Below are positions 17,442 to 26,407 of a stretch of DNA of 64,000 bases, one piece after another; within the stretch, counting starts at the first letter, position 1, and each line of letters starts with the position of its first letter. Both the position numbers and the translations under genes were made by a program. The notes under the pieces are model-generated. The model had not been told where the DNA came from, made no database searches, and worked only from the letters and a program-made list of their open reading frames with translations. This DNA comes from Bacteroidales bacterium (GTDB taxonomy: Bacteria; Bacteroidota; Bacteroidia; Bacteroidales; UBA3824). Location of the stretch: the NCBI GenBank assembly GCA_016286055.1, contig JAEERW010000015.1, forward strand, positions 20,273 through 84,272, in the 5' to 3' direction.

Positions 17442-17930
17442 ATGAAAAAATTTCTAACAATTATTACATCATTGGCCATCGCAGCCACAATCACAAGTTG
17501 CGAAGGTCCAGCAGGTCCCGAGGGACCTATGGGTCCGGCAGGTCCAACAGGTCCAGCAGGCTCATATTACTACATCAACAAGGATTATACAATCGCTCCG
17601 AGAGATTGGGTTTTTGAAGACGGTTGTTACTATTGTGAAATATCAATTCCCGAACTCACGAAAGATATTAGCGAAACTGCAAGTATCAACGTTTACTATT
17701 ACTATGGCGATTATCAAAAGCCATTGCCTGTGGTCCAATACGAAAGTGAGACCGGCCAAGAATATACAGATCCAATAACAGGAGAAATCAAATCGGATGT
17801 GTTTTACTATTCAAGGCTGATCCATTATGATTTTACAGATGGACTTCTCACATTGGTAATTACTTACAGCGATTTTGCAGAAGACGCTCCGAAAGATAAA
17901 ATGGACTTCCGTTTAGTAATTCATTACTAA
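17442..17930 (+). CDS. Collagen-like lipoprotein
   Basis: 162 residues. A signal peptide ends in a lipobox ITSC with Cys20. Directly after it come six Gly-Pro-X triplets (residues 22-40: GPA, GPE, GPM, GPA, GPT, GPA). The rest (about 41-162) is a soluble beta-rich domain rich in Tyr and acidic residues, not recognised. Collagen-like triplets right behind a lipid anchor probably act as a stalk lifting the domain off the membrane. It follows the M16C gene by 8 nt and overlaps the convergent yfcE by 18 bases. Confidence 0.75.
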   Translation: MKKFLTIITSLAIAATITSCEGPAGPEGPMGPAGPTGPAGSYYYINKDYTIAPRDWVFEDGCYYCEISIPELTKDISETASINVYYYYGDYQKPLPVVQYESETGQEYTDPITGEIKSDVFYYSRLIHYDFTDGLLTLVITYSDFAEDAPKDKMDFRLVIHY

Positions 17931-18461
17931 TAGTTCTCCGTTATCCCATACTGCATACCCCGGTTTTTGCCCGTTCTTAGGAATTGAGACAGAGCCGGGG
18001 TTGCATATTTTAACACCGTTTTGTTCTCGAAGTTCCTGTATGTGAGTATGTCCATAGAGCATCACATCCACACCCGAAAGATGCGGTAGCCTTGAACCGT
18101 CAACCACGCAACCATTGCCATCTGGGTTCAACGGCGAATAAACGTGTCCGTGTGTGGCAAAAATCGTTTTACCACTATCGTTGATAAGCACATAGTCGGC
18201 CATTACAGGGAAATTCAAAAGCATTTGGTCTACTTCGGCATCACAGTTGCCTCGACACGCCATAATATTGTCTGCCAATGGATTAAGCATCGAAACCACA
18301 GACTTAGGGTCGTAATTTTCGGGAATATTGTTGCGAGGACCGTGATAGAGAATATCGCCAAGTATCAGCATTTTATCACAGTTGCGCTCAGCGTATAGGT
18401 TAATAGCCTTTTCGCACGCCGACGCGCAACCATGTATATCAGAGAATATGAGTATCTTCAT
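17913..18461 (-). CDS. yfcE: YfcE-type phosphodiesterase
   Basis: Calcineurin-like metallophosphodiesterase, cytosolic, natural substrate uncertain in the family. 182 residues. Metal ligands: FSDIHG (Asp8, His10), LGDILYHGP (Asp), CRGNCDAEVD (Asn), THGHVYS and YGHTH (His). Normal length (E. coli YfcE is 184). Its last 18 bases overlap the tail of the collagen-like gene. First minus-strand gene after a convergent junction; the chagasin-like gene lies 16 nt upstream in the same direction. Confidence 0.88.
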   Translation of the reverse strand: MKILIFSDIHGCASACEKAINLYAERNCDKMLILGDILYHGPRNNIPENYDPKSVVSMLNPLADNIMACRGNCDAEVDQMLLNFPVMADYVLINDSGKTIFATHGHVYSPLNPDGNGCVVDGSRLPHLSGVDVMLYGHTHIQELREQNGVKICNPGSVSIPKNGQKPGYAVWDNGELLVMNY

Positions 18462-18477
18462 TATATTTAACTAACTG

Positions 18478-18915
18478 TTAGCGTTGAACTTCGGCAGGAG
18501 AAACAGTGAGATTGTCGTCAACCATAATAAGCATTATTCGTGCGCCAGCCGACTTGCCTTTTTTCCAAGGCTGTTTGTGCTCAAAGATAACTGTGGCAGT
18601 GCCAGGTGCGGTAGCCTCAAACACATATTGCTGAGTTCCGCCTTTGCCTACTGCGCCAAACGAACGTGGGTCGGGTGCGTCTTCCTTATATTCTTCGCTT
18701 ACAAGTTTTATAACGTTTGGTTTGCGAATGGTGTATTGCCACGAATAACCTGTGGTTTTGTTTGATACAAGGTTAACGGTAACAGTTTTGCCCTTACCGG
18801 TAAATGAAAGAGGATTTCCACCTTCGGGTGTGGTAGCCACTTCCTTGGGTATGCCTGCGCACGATGCCAAAAACAGCGCAGCAACAGCAAATGCCGATGA
18901 AAATATTTTATTCAT
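18478..18915 (-). CDS. Chagasin-like (I42) cysteine-protease inhibitor lipoprotein
   Basis: 145 residues with a lipobox LASC (Cys19). The three inhibitory loops of chagasin/amoebiasin are visible in order: SNKTTGYSWQY (N-x-T-T-G-Y), GKGGTQQYVFEA (G-x-G-G) and KQPWKKGKSAGARIMLIM (R/Q-P-W). Known: I42 proteins inhibit papain-like proteases. Likely role: protecting the envelope from the cell's own or host C1 proteases. Lies between yfcE and the tlpA-like gene, all on the minus strand with short gaps. Confidence 0.82.
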   Translation of the reverse strand: MNKIFSSAFAVAALFLASCAGIPKEVATTPEGGNPLSFTGKGKTVTVNLVSNKTTGYSWQYTIRKPNVIKLVSEEYKEDAPDPRSFGAVGKGGTQQYVFEATAPGTATVIFEHKQPWKKGKSAGARIMLIMVDDNLTVSPAEVQR

Positions 18916-18950
18916 AACTAAATATTTAATTTACAATATTTTATACCTTA

Positions 18951-20060
18951 TTATTTAAACAGTGATTCTAATTTTGTTGCAAGTTCTTCGCCACGTAGGT
19001 CTTTTGCCACGATAACACCTTTTTGGTCTACCAAAAGCATTGCGGGAATACCCTTGATATTGTATTGCTTTGCAGCCAACGACTGCCATCCTTTTAGGTC
19101 GGACACCTGAATCCAAGCCATATAATAACGCTGCACGCACGCCTGCCAATTGGCTTTTGCGTTGTCGAACGAGATACCGTAGATTTCAAAGCCCTTGTCG
19201 TGATAGAGGGCATATTGATGGATAACATTGGGCATCTCCATCAGGCAGGGACGGCACCACGAAGCCCAAAAGTCGATAAGCGTATATTTGTTTTTAGAAT
19301 ATACATCAGATAATTTTACAGGTTTGCCATCCATATCGTTGAGCGTTATATCCTTGATTTGCTTGCCAATAGCCATCTCTGCCTCAATTCGCATCTCCTC
19401 GGCAATAGCCATGTAAGTAGGTGCGTCGGGCATCTCTTTTTTCATTTTGGTAAGGATACGGCCTTTGTCTATGTCGGAAAGTTCGCTGTAATAATACTTC
19501 AACAGCATATCGCTCACAATGTTAGGAATGTTGTTGTAGATAAACTCACCTGCGAAAGCGTTCTTTTTGGCATTGTAAACATCAAAAGTGTCTTTTGCCA
19601 TCATCTTTTCGTCAATCTGGGTGTCAGAATCAGATAATTTTGCCCAAGCCTGCTGTGCTTTTGTAGTGTACACGTCCATTTCCTCGCTAAATTTAAGATA
19701 TAGGTCGTAAGTAGGTGAGCCGGAAACCACAGGGGAAGTATTTCCCACAGGCATATTCACTTGTATATTTGCATTTTCAAGGACAATAAGCGCCTGCGAA
19801 ACAGGACTTGTGCCCTTAAATGCCACAAGCACACGGAGATCAGCACCGTCGATAGAGCCTTTGAAAACAAAAGTGCCATTTTGCACCACTGTGGAGTCTG
19901 CAATATCGAGACCCGAACTTGCAATACGGCACAAATATACCTTATCGTTTTCGTTTGAAAGTGTACATGTACCTGTTAAGGAGTATTCTTTTGATTTTTT
20001 CTGTGCCTCGCAACCAATAGTAAGTAAAAGCACTGCAAGCAGAAGAAGATTCTTTTTCAT
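18951..20060 (-). CDS. TlpA/ResA-like thioredoxin lipoprotein with DUF4369 domain
   Basis: 369 residues. Lipobox LLTIGC (Cys17). Residues about 25-140 look like the DUF4369 beta-domain common in Bacteroidota; residues about 235-369 are an AhpC/TSA-type thioredoxin fold with FWASWCRPCLMEMP as redox centre and the cis-Pro segment IKGIPAMLLVDQKG. Probably a periplasmic thiol oxidoreductase. Gap to the next upstream gene is about 60 nt of AT-rich DNA. Confidence 0.88.
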   Translation of the reverse strand: MKKNLLLLAVLLLTIGCEAQKKSKEYSLTGTCTLSNENDKVYLCRIASSGLDIADSTVVQNGTFVFKGSIDGADLRVLVAFKGTSPVSQALIVLENANIQVNMPVGNTSPVVSGSPTYDLYLKFSEEMDVYTTKAQQAWAKLSDSDTQIDEKMMAKDTFDVYNAKKNAFAGEFIYNNIPNIVSDMLLKYYYSELSDIDKGRILTKMKKEMPDAPTYMAIAEEMRIEAEMAIGKQIKDITLNDMDGKPVKLSDVYSKNKYTLIDFWASWCRPCLMEMPNVIHQYALYHDKGFEIYGISFDNAKANWQACVQRYYMAWIQVSDLKGWQSLAAKQYNIKGIPAMLLVDQKGVIVAKDLRGEELATKLESLFK

Positions 20061-20121
20061 TTGATTCGATTTAATGTGAAACTCTATAATAAATAATATA
20101 AAACTTCTGATAATTAATAAT

Positions 20122-21381
20122 TTATTCCTTTTCTTCGCACAAGTAGAAACGCACGTACCACTCTTTGAACATTTCGGCGATATTGGGATAAAAACCGTTG
20201 CTCGAATGATACCGATTAAAGAGCATAGCTTTTAGCGTGATAGGCACGCCATCATCTTCGTTGAAACGCATCAGATCATGCTCCATATATTCGTCTAAAG
20301 GGAATATTCCGCCAAGCTTCACCCAACGCTCTTCGTAGAAACAAGCAGCAGTGTTTTGGTCAGAACCTCCTGACACGCCGTAGTATCGGCAATATCTTGC
20401 AAGCCCGCCAACTTGAGACTGTTCTGCTTTTCTATTTTTAGATTTCAATGCCATAATTTCATCGATATCAATCTTTACAAATGAGCTATCGGTAAAAAAC
20501 ATAACAGCGTGACGTTGATCGGTTTTAAACACCGCTACAGGAATATTATCGTGGCAAAGATTGCTCAAATCCCAACAATGATTGTCGGCTGTATCGAATG
20601 CCATTAGCAATTTTGCACCTGGTAGATGCTGAGATGCGGTGGACAAGAGCACAATGCCATCTAATATCTCAATAAGCGGCGATGGCGACTTTCCTAAACC
20701 TACTATGCGGCGGTATTCGTGATGACAGTCGGCGGTGTCAAAAATCATAACGCCTTCGGTTTTCTTATCATACTGATAATTAACAGAATATACAATCAAT
20801 CCGTTTTTAGTGACAACAGGAGCAGATTCTCCAATGTGGAAACCATCTATTTCGGTCCATTTGTCCTGCACATTATCTTTATAGAACATTCTGCCACCAA
20901 TACTGCACCAAAGTCTATGATCATGGTCGCGTACAATTTGCGGAGCTTCGTATCCATAATAATCCTGCATTTCGATAAACGGCTCTGGTTCAGGAGTTAA
21001 ATTGCCATCGAAAGCATTTTTAATAATAATAACGCTTCTTTGATAGATAATAAGTAAATTCTTTTCAAAAATACTCAGCCCGCAGCAATAATCTGTAGGG
21101 ATATCAGCTTTGTACATCCGAGGGTTGCTGGCTGGTCCAAAACATACAGCAGTCTGTGCAAAATCTCCTCCCGCGGCCTCGGCAACAGCTCTATAAGAGC
21201 CAGTTTCATCGATGACGCTAAGGTAGATATAAACGTCCTCCATTTCTATGTCCTTTTCAAAGCCGTCAGCAATAAAGTACGACTTGAAACAGTGGTTTCT
21301 ACTATAGAGGCGTTCAAACCCGTTTGCCGATTGCGAATATTTTGCATTCATCAAATGGTTATCAACTTTGTAAACTTGCAC
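20122..21381 (-). CDS. Unknown soluble protein, possible beta-propeller
   Basis: 419 residues, not recognised. No signal peptide. A second Met at residue 11 (MNAKYSQSANGFERLYSRN, start at 21351) would avoid a 20-base overlap with the upstream exchanger gene and is a good alternative start. Repeated short strand patterns ending in polar turns (LWCSIGGRMFYKDN, GLIVYSVNYQYDKK, GIVLLSTASQHLPG, HAVMFFTDSSFVKI) suggest a propeller. The C-terminal part is helical (MFKEWYVRFYLCEEKE). No catalytic motif seen. Confidence 0.6.
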   Translation of the reverse strand: MQVYKVDNHLMNAKYSQSANGFERLYSRNHCFKSYFIADGFEKDIEMEDVYIYLSVIDETGSYRAVAEAAGGDFAQTAVCFGPASNPRMYKADIPTDYCCGLSIFEKNLLIIYQRSVIIIKNAFDGNLTPEPEPFIEMQDYYGYEAPQIVRDHDHRLWCSIGGRMFYKDNVQDKWTEIDGFHIGESAPVVTKNGLIVYSVNYQYDKKTEGVMIFDTADCHHEYRRIVGLGKSPSPLIEILDGIVLLSTASQHLPGAKLLMAFDTADNHCWDLSNLCHDNIPVAVFKTDQRHAVMFFTDSSFVKIDIDEIMALKSKNRKAEQSQVGGLARYCRYYGVSGGSDQNTAACFYEERWVKLGGIFPLDEYMEHDLMRFNEDDGVPITLKAMLFNRYHSSNGFYPNIAEMFKEWYVRFYLCEEKE

Positions 21382-22327
21382 AATATATCAACCACGACAT
21401 ATATCCGGCAAAGAATGTCAAAAGCAAAGCACCTTCCCAACGTTCAACTTTATATTTGGTGAATGAGAATAGCCAAAGCAGCACAACACTTACTAATAGT
21501 ACACTTAAGTCTATCATTGTTATGCCGTTGACTTGCATAGGACAAATAACGCCGGTTATGCCTATGATCATAAGTATGTTCATTACGTTAGAGCCGATAA
21601 CATTACCCATCGCAATTGCGCTTTCGCCTTTACGAGCTGCAACTACGCTTGTTGCAAGTTCGGGCAAAGATGTGCCGCCAGCAACAATAGTTAAACCGAT
21701 AATTGCCTGTGACACACCCAATTCGGTAGCCACCTCGGTAGCTGCATTAACAAACAAATTACTACCAAACACAAGGCAAGCAAGGCCTACAAGAACAAAC
21801 AAAATAGCCTTCCAAATGGGCAGAGGCTTTTTCGCATTGGATGCGTCAGAATCTGAATCTTGTTTTGCTTCGGCAGCACCCTTAATACCAGTACGAACGG
21901 TGTAAACCATAAACACCACAAACACAACAGCGAGGATAGCTGCGTCGAAACGTGAGATAAAATTGTCGATTCCAAAGATAAAAAGGAGAACGGAGGCTAG
22001 CACCGCAAATGGAATATCCTTTTTTACTGTGGATTTAGAAATTACCATAGGCGCCACCACAGCAGCTGTACCCACAATAAGCATAGCGTTGAAAATGTTA
22101 GATCCCACCACATTGCCTACAGCAAGGTCAGGTGTCCCATTGATTGCCGACACAAGGCTGACAAAAAATTCGGGCATAGATGTACCCATAGCCACTACAG
22201 TAAGACCTATTACAATCTGCGGGATATTCATCTTAGCTGCAAGTCCCACAGCTCCATCGGTGAGACGGTCAGCACCCCAAAGCACCAAAGCCACACCTAT
22301 TATTATATACAATATATTAAGTAACAT
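21362..22327 (-). CDS. Calcium/sodium antiporter (CaCA family, YrbG-like)
   Basis: Inner-membrane exchanger expelling Ca2+ against Na+. 321 residues, about ten membrane helices. The two alpha-repeats carry the family signatures: MGTSMPEFFVSLVS with GNVVGSNIFNAMLIVG in the first half and GGTSLPELATSVVA with GNVIGSNVMNILMIIG in the second. A cytoplasmic loop rich in Asp/Ser/Lys (EAKQDSDSDASNAKK) joins the halves. Length and layout match E. coli YrbG. Confidence 0.93.
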   Translation of the reverse strand: MLLNILYIIIGVALVLWGADRLTDGAVGLAAKMNIPQIVIGLTVVAMGTSMPEFFVSLVSAINGTPDLAVGNVVGSNIFNAMLIVGTAAVVAPMVISKSTVKKDIPFAVLASVLLFIFGIDNFISRFDAAILAVVFVVFMVYTVRTGIKGAAEAKQDSDSDASNAKKPLPIWKAILFVLVGLACLVFGSNLFVNAATEVATELGVSQAIIGLTIVAGGTSLPELATSVVAARKGESAIAMGNVIGSNVMNILMIIGITGVICPMQVNGITMIDLSVLLVSVVLLWLFSFTKYKVERWEGALLLTFFAGYMSWLIYCASLQS

Positions 22328-22399
22328 TTTTTAAAATTTATTTTTCAGGTACAAATTTAAAAAAAAATATGATGGCGTTGTATAATTCATTATGTTTTT

Positions 22400-22432
22400 T
22401 TTGAAAATTAACTTAAAAATTCATTATCTTTG
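22400..22432 (+). promoter_or_regulatory. Promoter of the GldM-like gene
   Basis: TTTG (22400-22403), 21-nt spacer, TATCTTTG (22425-22432); full consensus, 13 nt before the first ATG (22446). So short a leader favours the second ATG at 22455 slightly. Confidence 0.75.
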
Positions 22433-22445
22433 GCAAAAAAAATAG

Positions 22446-23351
22446 ATGAACCTAATGAATAAATTACTGGCGATTTCTTTTGTGTCGCTTATCAACATTA
22501 ACTCCTATGCCCAGATAAGTTTTGATGGATTCAGCATCAATAGTTACATCAACGATGTTGCTGTGGACACAGTATCTGGCATTACCGGCATTCCCGAAGG
22601 ATACACAGTGGAAGGCTTTAGTGTGAGTGCCACAGTGAAAGGTTTTTCACAGACTATCGAAAGCCGCAGTGCAAAGCTTAACGCCGCACAACGACAATTG
22701 ATGCACTCCGTAAAATCTGGCTCTAAAATTTATATAGAGGATATTCAAATTAAAAACAACCGAACGCAAAAAGTAAGCAACGAACCTGTTATCACCCTAA
22801 TAAAAGATGGTGTAACAGCAGCTTTAGTTGGCAAAAAAGTGTTAGCTTATCCTGGGGCGCACTCCACCGACACCACCATGTACCGTGTTTCTTCGTTTGA
22901 AATTGAATCTATCCGCCCAGATTTTGTTTATCATATCCGCATCACAGGCAACGAGATTGATTCTATTTCGTATGCTCAAATTACTAAAATGGGTTATCGT
23001 TTTACTGTTAAAAACATTGTAGCTAAAGAAATTGCTACTGGTAGGAGCGAAGAGGTTCGACAATTTTCTGTTTCCGACGAGGGTGGGTACCGTTATCTAT
23101 GCCGTTCAAAAGGTTATCTAACCAGAAAAAACGCTATGGTTAATTTTGTATATCCAATGCCGTCTGCTATCGACTCCGTATATGGGACGTTCATTTCTGA
23201 AAAAGGTATTGAGTTATTTTCTTTTAAAGGAGCAACATTTTCCAAAGATGCCCAAAAAGTACTTAGGCATGTCAATCCGTTTTCGGTCATCATATTTTCG
23301 GTTTATTATGAAGGGCACCAAGAAACTATCAATGTTATGGCCATTGATTGA
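22446..23351 (+). CDS. Secreted protein resembling the GldM C-terminal domains
   Basis: 301 residues, signal peptide to about residue 23 (NSYAQ). The segment GYTVEGFSVSATVKGFSQTI, then LNAAQRQLMHSVKSGSKIYI and EDIQIK, resembles the repeat of the periplasmic part of the gliding/T9SS motor protein GldM, in which a GxFTxxA strand is followed by LTxxQxxLIKKxKxGxxIxFENIK. A similar layout recurs in the second half, ending in SKDAQKVLRHVNPFSVIIFS. It lacks the GldM transmembrane helix and N-terminal domains and no gldKLNO genes are adjacent. It may be a free periplasmic or secreted relative. Alternative start: Met4 at 22455. Confidence 0.6.
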   Translation: MNLMNKLLAISFVSLININSYAQISFDGFSINSYINDVAVDTVSGITGIPEGYTVEGFSVSATVKGFSQTIESRSAKLNAAQRQLMHSVKSGSKIYIEDIQIKNNRTQKVSNEPVITLIKDGVTAALVGKKVLAYPGAHSTDTTMYRVSSFEIESIRPDFVYHIRITGNEIDSISYAQITKMGYRFTVKNIVAKEIATGRSEEVRQFSVSDEGGYRYLCRSKGYLTRKNAMVNFVYPMPSAIDSVYGTFISEKGIELFSFKGATFSKDAQKVLRHVNPFSVIIFSVYYEGHQETINVMAID

Positions 23352-23391
23352 TTTTTTTTATTAAATATGAACATATTTATGTTTTTATATA

Positions 23392-23399
23392 TATATTTG
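23392..23399 (+). promoter_or_regulatory. Probable -7 element of the methyltransferase gene
   Basis: TATATTTG, 20 nt before the ATG at 23420; no clean -33 element at the usual distance. Confidence 0.45.
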
Positions 23400-23419
23400 C
23401 GCTTAATAATATGTGAAGG

Positions 23420-24190
23420 ATGGCAAAAGAAATAACCATTAGAGAACTTACAGAAAACGAACTAATTGAGTGGTATTACAAGAGTGCTGAAACTAAAAAA
23501 TATGTTGAATTTTACGTTTCGGAACTAAAAAAATATCAACAGCCAATGCTCGAAATCAATTGCGGAACAGGCGAAATTCTAAAAAGCCTGGTAGCGGAAG
23601 GTATTGTCTGTCATGGTCTCGATTGTGCTGCCGACCAAGTGAAAATTTGCGGAGACGAACTTACACGTCAAAACTTGGAATCAACTCTCTATAGTTTCGA
23701 TTACAACCATTTTTCGCTGCCAAATAAATACAACACCATTTTTATTCCACAGTCTACGCTCTGTATGATTTCGGACTTGGATGCCGTTAAACAGTTTTTG
23801 AAAAACATATACGAGTCTCTGGAAAATGGTGGAACACTGCTTTTCGATCTTTTTATTCCTTGGAAAGACATAACTGATTTTCACTCAAACAAATGGTCGT
23901 CGGGCAACGCTATCGAAAACCAAGAAACAGGAGAAATTTTTGTCTACAGCTATAGTTGCGACCTCGACCTTGCAAAACAAATTCGCACAACCAACTCAAA
24001 ATATGAACTTTACAAAGACGGCAAACTGATTTCAGTTCATTTCGACACTGCCCAAAGCCGTTGGTTTACCGATAATGAGATGCAAATAATTCTTGAAGAT
24101 ATTGGTTTTTCAGCGGTATCTTACTCCAAAATTTTCCAAGAAAACGAATTAGACTATTCTACACTCTTTGTCGCTACCAAACTCAACTAA
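23420..24190 (+). CDS. Class I SAM-dependent methyltransferase, substrate unknown
   Basis: 256 residues, cytosolic. Rossmann-fold motif I reads MLEINCGTGEILKSL (about 43-57), followed by an acidic strand end HGLDCAADQVKIC, motif IV NTIFIPQSTLCMISD and post-motif LENGGTLLFDLFIPW. These fit the Methyltransf_25/UbiE-like group. Nothing indicates a substrate. Its 3' end overlaps the convergent methyltransferase gene by four bases. Confidence 0.8.
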   Translation: MAKEITIRELTENELIEWYYKSAETKKYVEFYVSELKKYQQPMLEINCGTGEILKSLVAEGIVCHGLDCAADQVKICGDELTRQNLESTLYSFDYNHFSLPNKYNTIFIPQSTLCMISDLDAVKQFLKNIYESLENGGTLLFDLFIPWKDITDFHSNKWSSGNAIENQETGEIFVYSYSCDLDLAKQIRTTNSKYELYKDGKLISVHFDTAQSRWFTDNEMQIILEDIGFSAVSYSKIFQENELDYSTLFVATKLN

Positions 24191-24987
24191 AACCGTGTGC
24201 AATAATGCTTTGGCGTAAGTTTAGGGTTTAGAAAAACTATGCCCATACGTGCGGTTTCGATGGTAACGGTTGATTTTGAATCTTTTACAATCTCGCGCCA
24301 AGCCTTGCTCATGCCTTTCGACCAGTTAATGTCGTCGAAGAGCAACACCGCACCACTCTCCAAACCATTACTGAATAGTGCATAATAATCCATTGTGGCT
24401 TTGTAGGTGTGGTTGCCATCGATATAAACAAGGTCAATATCTTGATTATCAGCGATTAATTTTTCTAAAATATCATCAAATCCGCTGTTGATGGCTTTGA
24501 TATTTTGGGCATTGTTGACAGCAAAACTCTCTCGGGCAAGATTATGAATTGATGTACACCCTTCTACGGTAATTATCTTAGAATCAGGACTTCCAGCAGA
24601 TAGATAGAGAGTTCCCACGCCGAGCGAAGTGCCTAATTCCAATATCTTGCGGGGCTGCAAAAAATTGGCTGTGCGCTGCAAAAGCCGTCCGTATTTGCCT
24701 TTCGACGATGATTTTTTGGCAAGCGAAGATATTTTTACATCCTTGGTCTTGCCGCCTTTTGCGCCGAAGGTGGTAACGATGATGTTGTCGCGGTTTTTGC
24801 GCAATTGTGCGTAGGCGTTTTCGGCAAGTGAGTAGTCGAACTTCTCCTTGCTGAATATCACGTACTTAAAAAAGTTGAAGATGTTAGGCGAATGTACACG
24901 GTGTCCGTTGTAAAATCCCGCTTTGAGAAAATGCCTAAGGGTAAAAATCAGGTTCACGATATATAATAAAAAAAACTGCCGTACCAC
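24187..24987 (-). CDS. O-methyltransferase-like class I methyltransferase
   Basis: Up to 266 residues. N-terminal GHRVHSPNIFNFFKYV is the signature of a Bacteroidota methyltransferase group; then SAM motif I ILELGTSLGVGTLYLS, a GlyxxxD-like VEGC, and the metal/acidic motif DLVYIDGNHTYKATMDYY with LLFDDINW. No in-frame ATG precedes the domain. The furthest start is GTG at 24985-24987, inside the purA terminator stem; GTG at 24955-24957 gives MNLIFTLRHFLKAGF and is preferred. Substrate unknown. It may be expressed by read-through from purA. Confidence 0.75.
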   Translation of the reverse strand: MVRQFFLLYIVNLIFTLRHFLKAGFYNGHRVHSPNIFNFFKYVIFSKEKFDYSLAENAYAQLRKNRDNIIVTTFGAKGGKTKDVKISSLAKKSSSKGKYGRLLQRTANFLQPRKILELGTSLGVGTLYLSAGSPDSKIITVEGCTSIHNLARESFAVNNAQNIKAINSGFDDILEKLIADNQDIDLVYIDGNHTYKATMDYYALFSNGLESGAVLLFDDINWSKGMSKAWREIVKDSKSTVTIETARMGIVFLNPKLTPKHYCTRF

Positions 24988-25005
24988 CTTGCAGCGGCAC
25001 GGCAG
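24968..25005 (-). terminator. Intrinsic terminator of purA
   Basis: On the minus strand a stem CTGCCGTGCC with a partner ending ACGGCAG (24976-25005), followed by eight U (24975-24968). The GTG that would be the longest start of the next gene lies inside this stem. Confidence 0.8.
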
Positions 25006-25032
25006 CCACCTTGAATAAAAATCTATGAAACT

Positions 25033-26298
25033 CTATCGGATGATAGTTGCTTTGCGGTCGGGACCCACAGAGATTATCTTAATGGGAACCTTTACAAAGT
25101 TGGCGATAAATGCCAAGTAATCAATCAATTCGGTAGGCAACTCTTTATCGCTTTTTGCATTAGAGATGTCGGTTTTCCAACCTTTGAACTCTTTGTATAC
25201 GGGTTCGATTGATTCTTCAATGTCGAAAGGCATAGCCATAGTCTCCTTGCCGTTGATTTTGTATGCCACGCAAGCCTTGATGGTGTCAAAGTCGTTCATT
25301 ACATCGCTCTTAGTAACAATGAGTTGTGTAACGCCATTGATCATACAAGAGTATTTGAGTTCTACTAAGTCGAGCCAACCTGTACGGCGAGGACGACCTG
25401 TGGTAGCGCCAAATTCGTGACCAGCAGCGCGGAGTTTCTCACCTGTTTCGTCGAAAAGTTCTGTGGGGAAAGGTCCTGCGCCCACACGTGTGCAGTATGC
25501 TTTGAAAATACCGTACACTTCACCGATTTTTTGAGGAGCCACGCCCATACCGGTGCAAGCGCCTGCGCAGATTGTGTTGCTACTTGTAACAAAGGGATAT
25601 GTACCAAAGTCGATGTCGAGCATTGTGCCTTGCGCGCCTTCGGCAAGTACAGAGCGGTTTTGGTCGAGTTTTTCGTTGATAAACATCTCTGCGTCAACAA
25701 ATTCAAATTGTTTGAGACACTCGATGCCTTCGAACCAGCCTTTCAAGAAATCTTCCATCTTGAAATCTTTGAAACCAAGCGATTCAATTTCGCGGAGGTG
25801 GCGTTGTGTAAGAGCGTCGAAACGTTGTTTAAAGTCGGGACGAAGTATGTCGCCGATTCTCAAACCGTTGCGGCTGATTTTGTCGGTATAGCAAGGACCG
25901 ATGCCTTTGAGTGTGCTGCCAATTTTAGATTTTCCCTTGGCTGCCTCGTTGGCGGCGTCTAATATTCTGTGTGTAGGGAGAATAAGGTTGGCGCGTTTGG
26001 ATATTTTCAGAAGTTCCTTGATTTTAGGATTTTGACCGATAATGTTGTCGATTTCGCTTTTAAAAATAGCGGGGTCAAGCACTACGCCGTTGCCAATCAG
26101 GTTGATAGCACCGTTGGTAAAAATACCCGACGGAATGGTATGCAGCACAAATTTTTTGCCGCTAAATTCGAGCGTGTGTCCGGCATTGGGACCGCCTTGA
26201 AATCTTGTTACAACATTGTAACGGGGGGCAAGCACGTCAACAATCTTGCCTTTTCCCTCGTCGCCCCATTGGAGGCCTAATAAAACATCTATTTTCAT
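25033..26298 (-). CDS. purA: Adenylosuccinate synthase
   Basis: Joins IMP and aspartate using GTP, first step of AMP synthesis. 421 residues, normal length. GTP-binding loop GLQWGDEGKGKIVD at the N-terminus, GGPNAGHT (IMP site), GSTLKGIGPCYTDKISR, and the AEGAQGTMLDIDFGTYPFVTSS segment typical of PurA. The GTGRPRRTGWLD motif near residue 300 closes the substrate site. Single-gene unit ended by the terminator at 24968-25005. Confidence 0.97.
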   Translation of the reverse strand: MKIDVLLGLQWGDEGKGKIVDVLAPRYNVVTRFQGGPNAGHTLEFSGKKFVLHTIPSGIFTNGAINLIGNGVVLDPAIFKSEIDNIIGQNPKIKELLKISKRANLILPTHRILDAANEAAKGKSKIGSTLKGIGPCYTDKISRNGLRIGDILRPDFKQRFDALTQRHLREIESLGFKDFKMEDFLKGWFEGIECLKQFEFVDAEMFINEKLDQNRSVLAEGAQGTMLDIDFGTYPFVTSSNTICAGACTGMGVAPQKIGEVYGIFKAYCTRVGAGPFPTELFDETGEKLRAAGHEFGATTGRPRRTGWLDLVELKYSCMINGVTQLIVTKSDVMNDFDTIKACVAYKINGKETMAMPFDIEESIEPVYKEFKGWKTDISNAKSDKELPTELIDYLAFIANFVKVPIKIISVGPDRKATIIR

Positions 26299-26407
26299 TT
26301 TTATATGTTATAATTAATTCCGGTGTAAAATTACAAAAATTTGCGACGGTGAATTTACGAAACTTTATAACATTAATCAATTTTTTTTGAGTAATTTTAC
26401 CGCCAAG

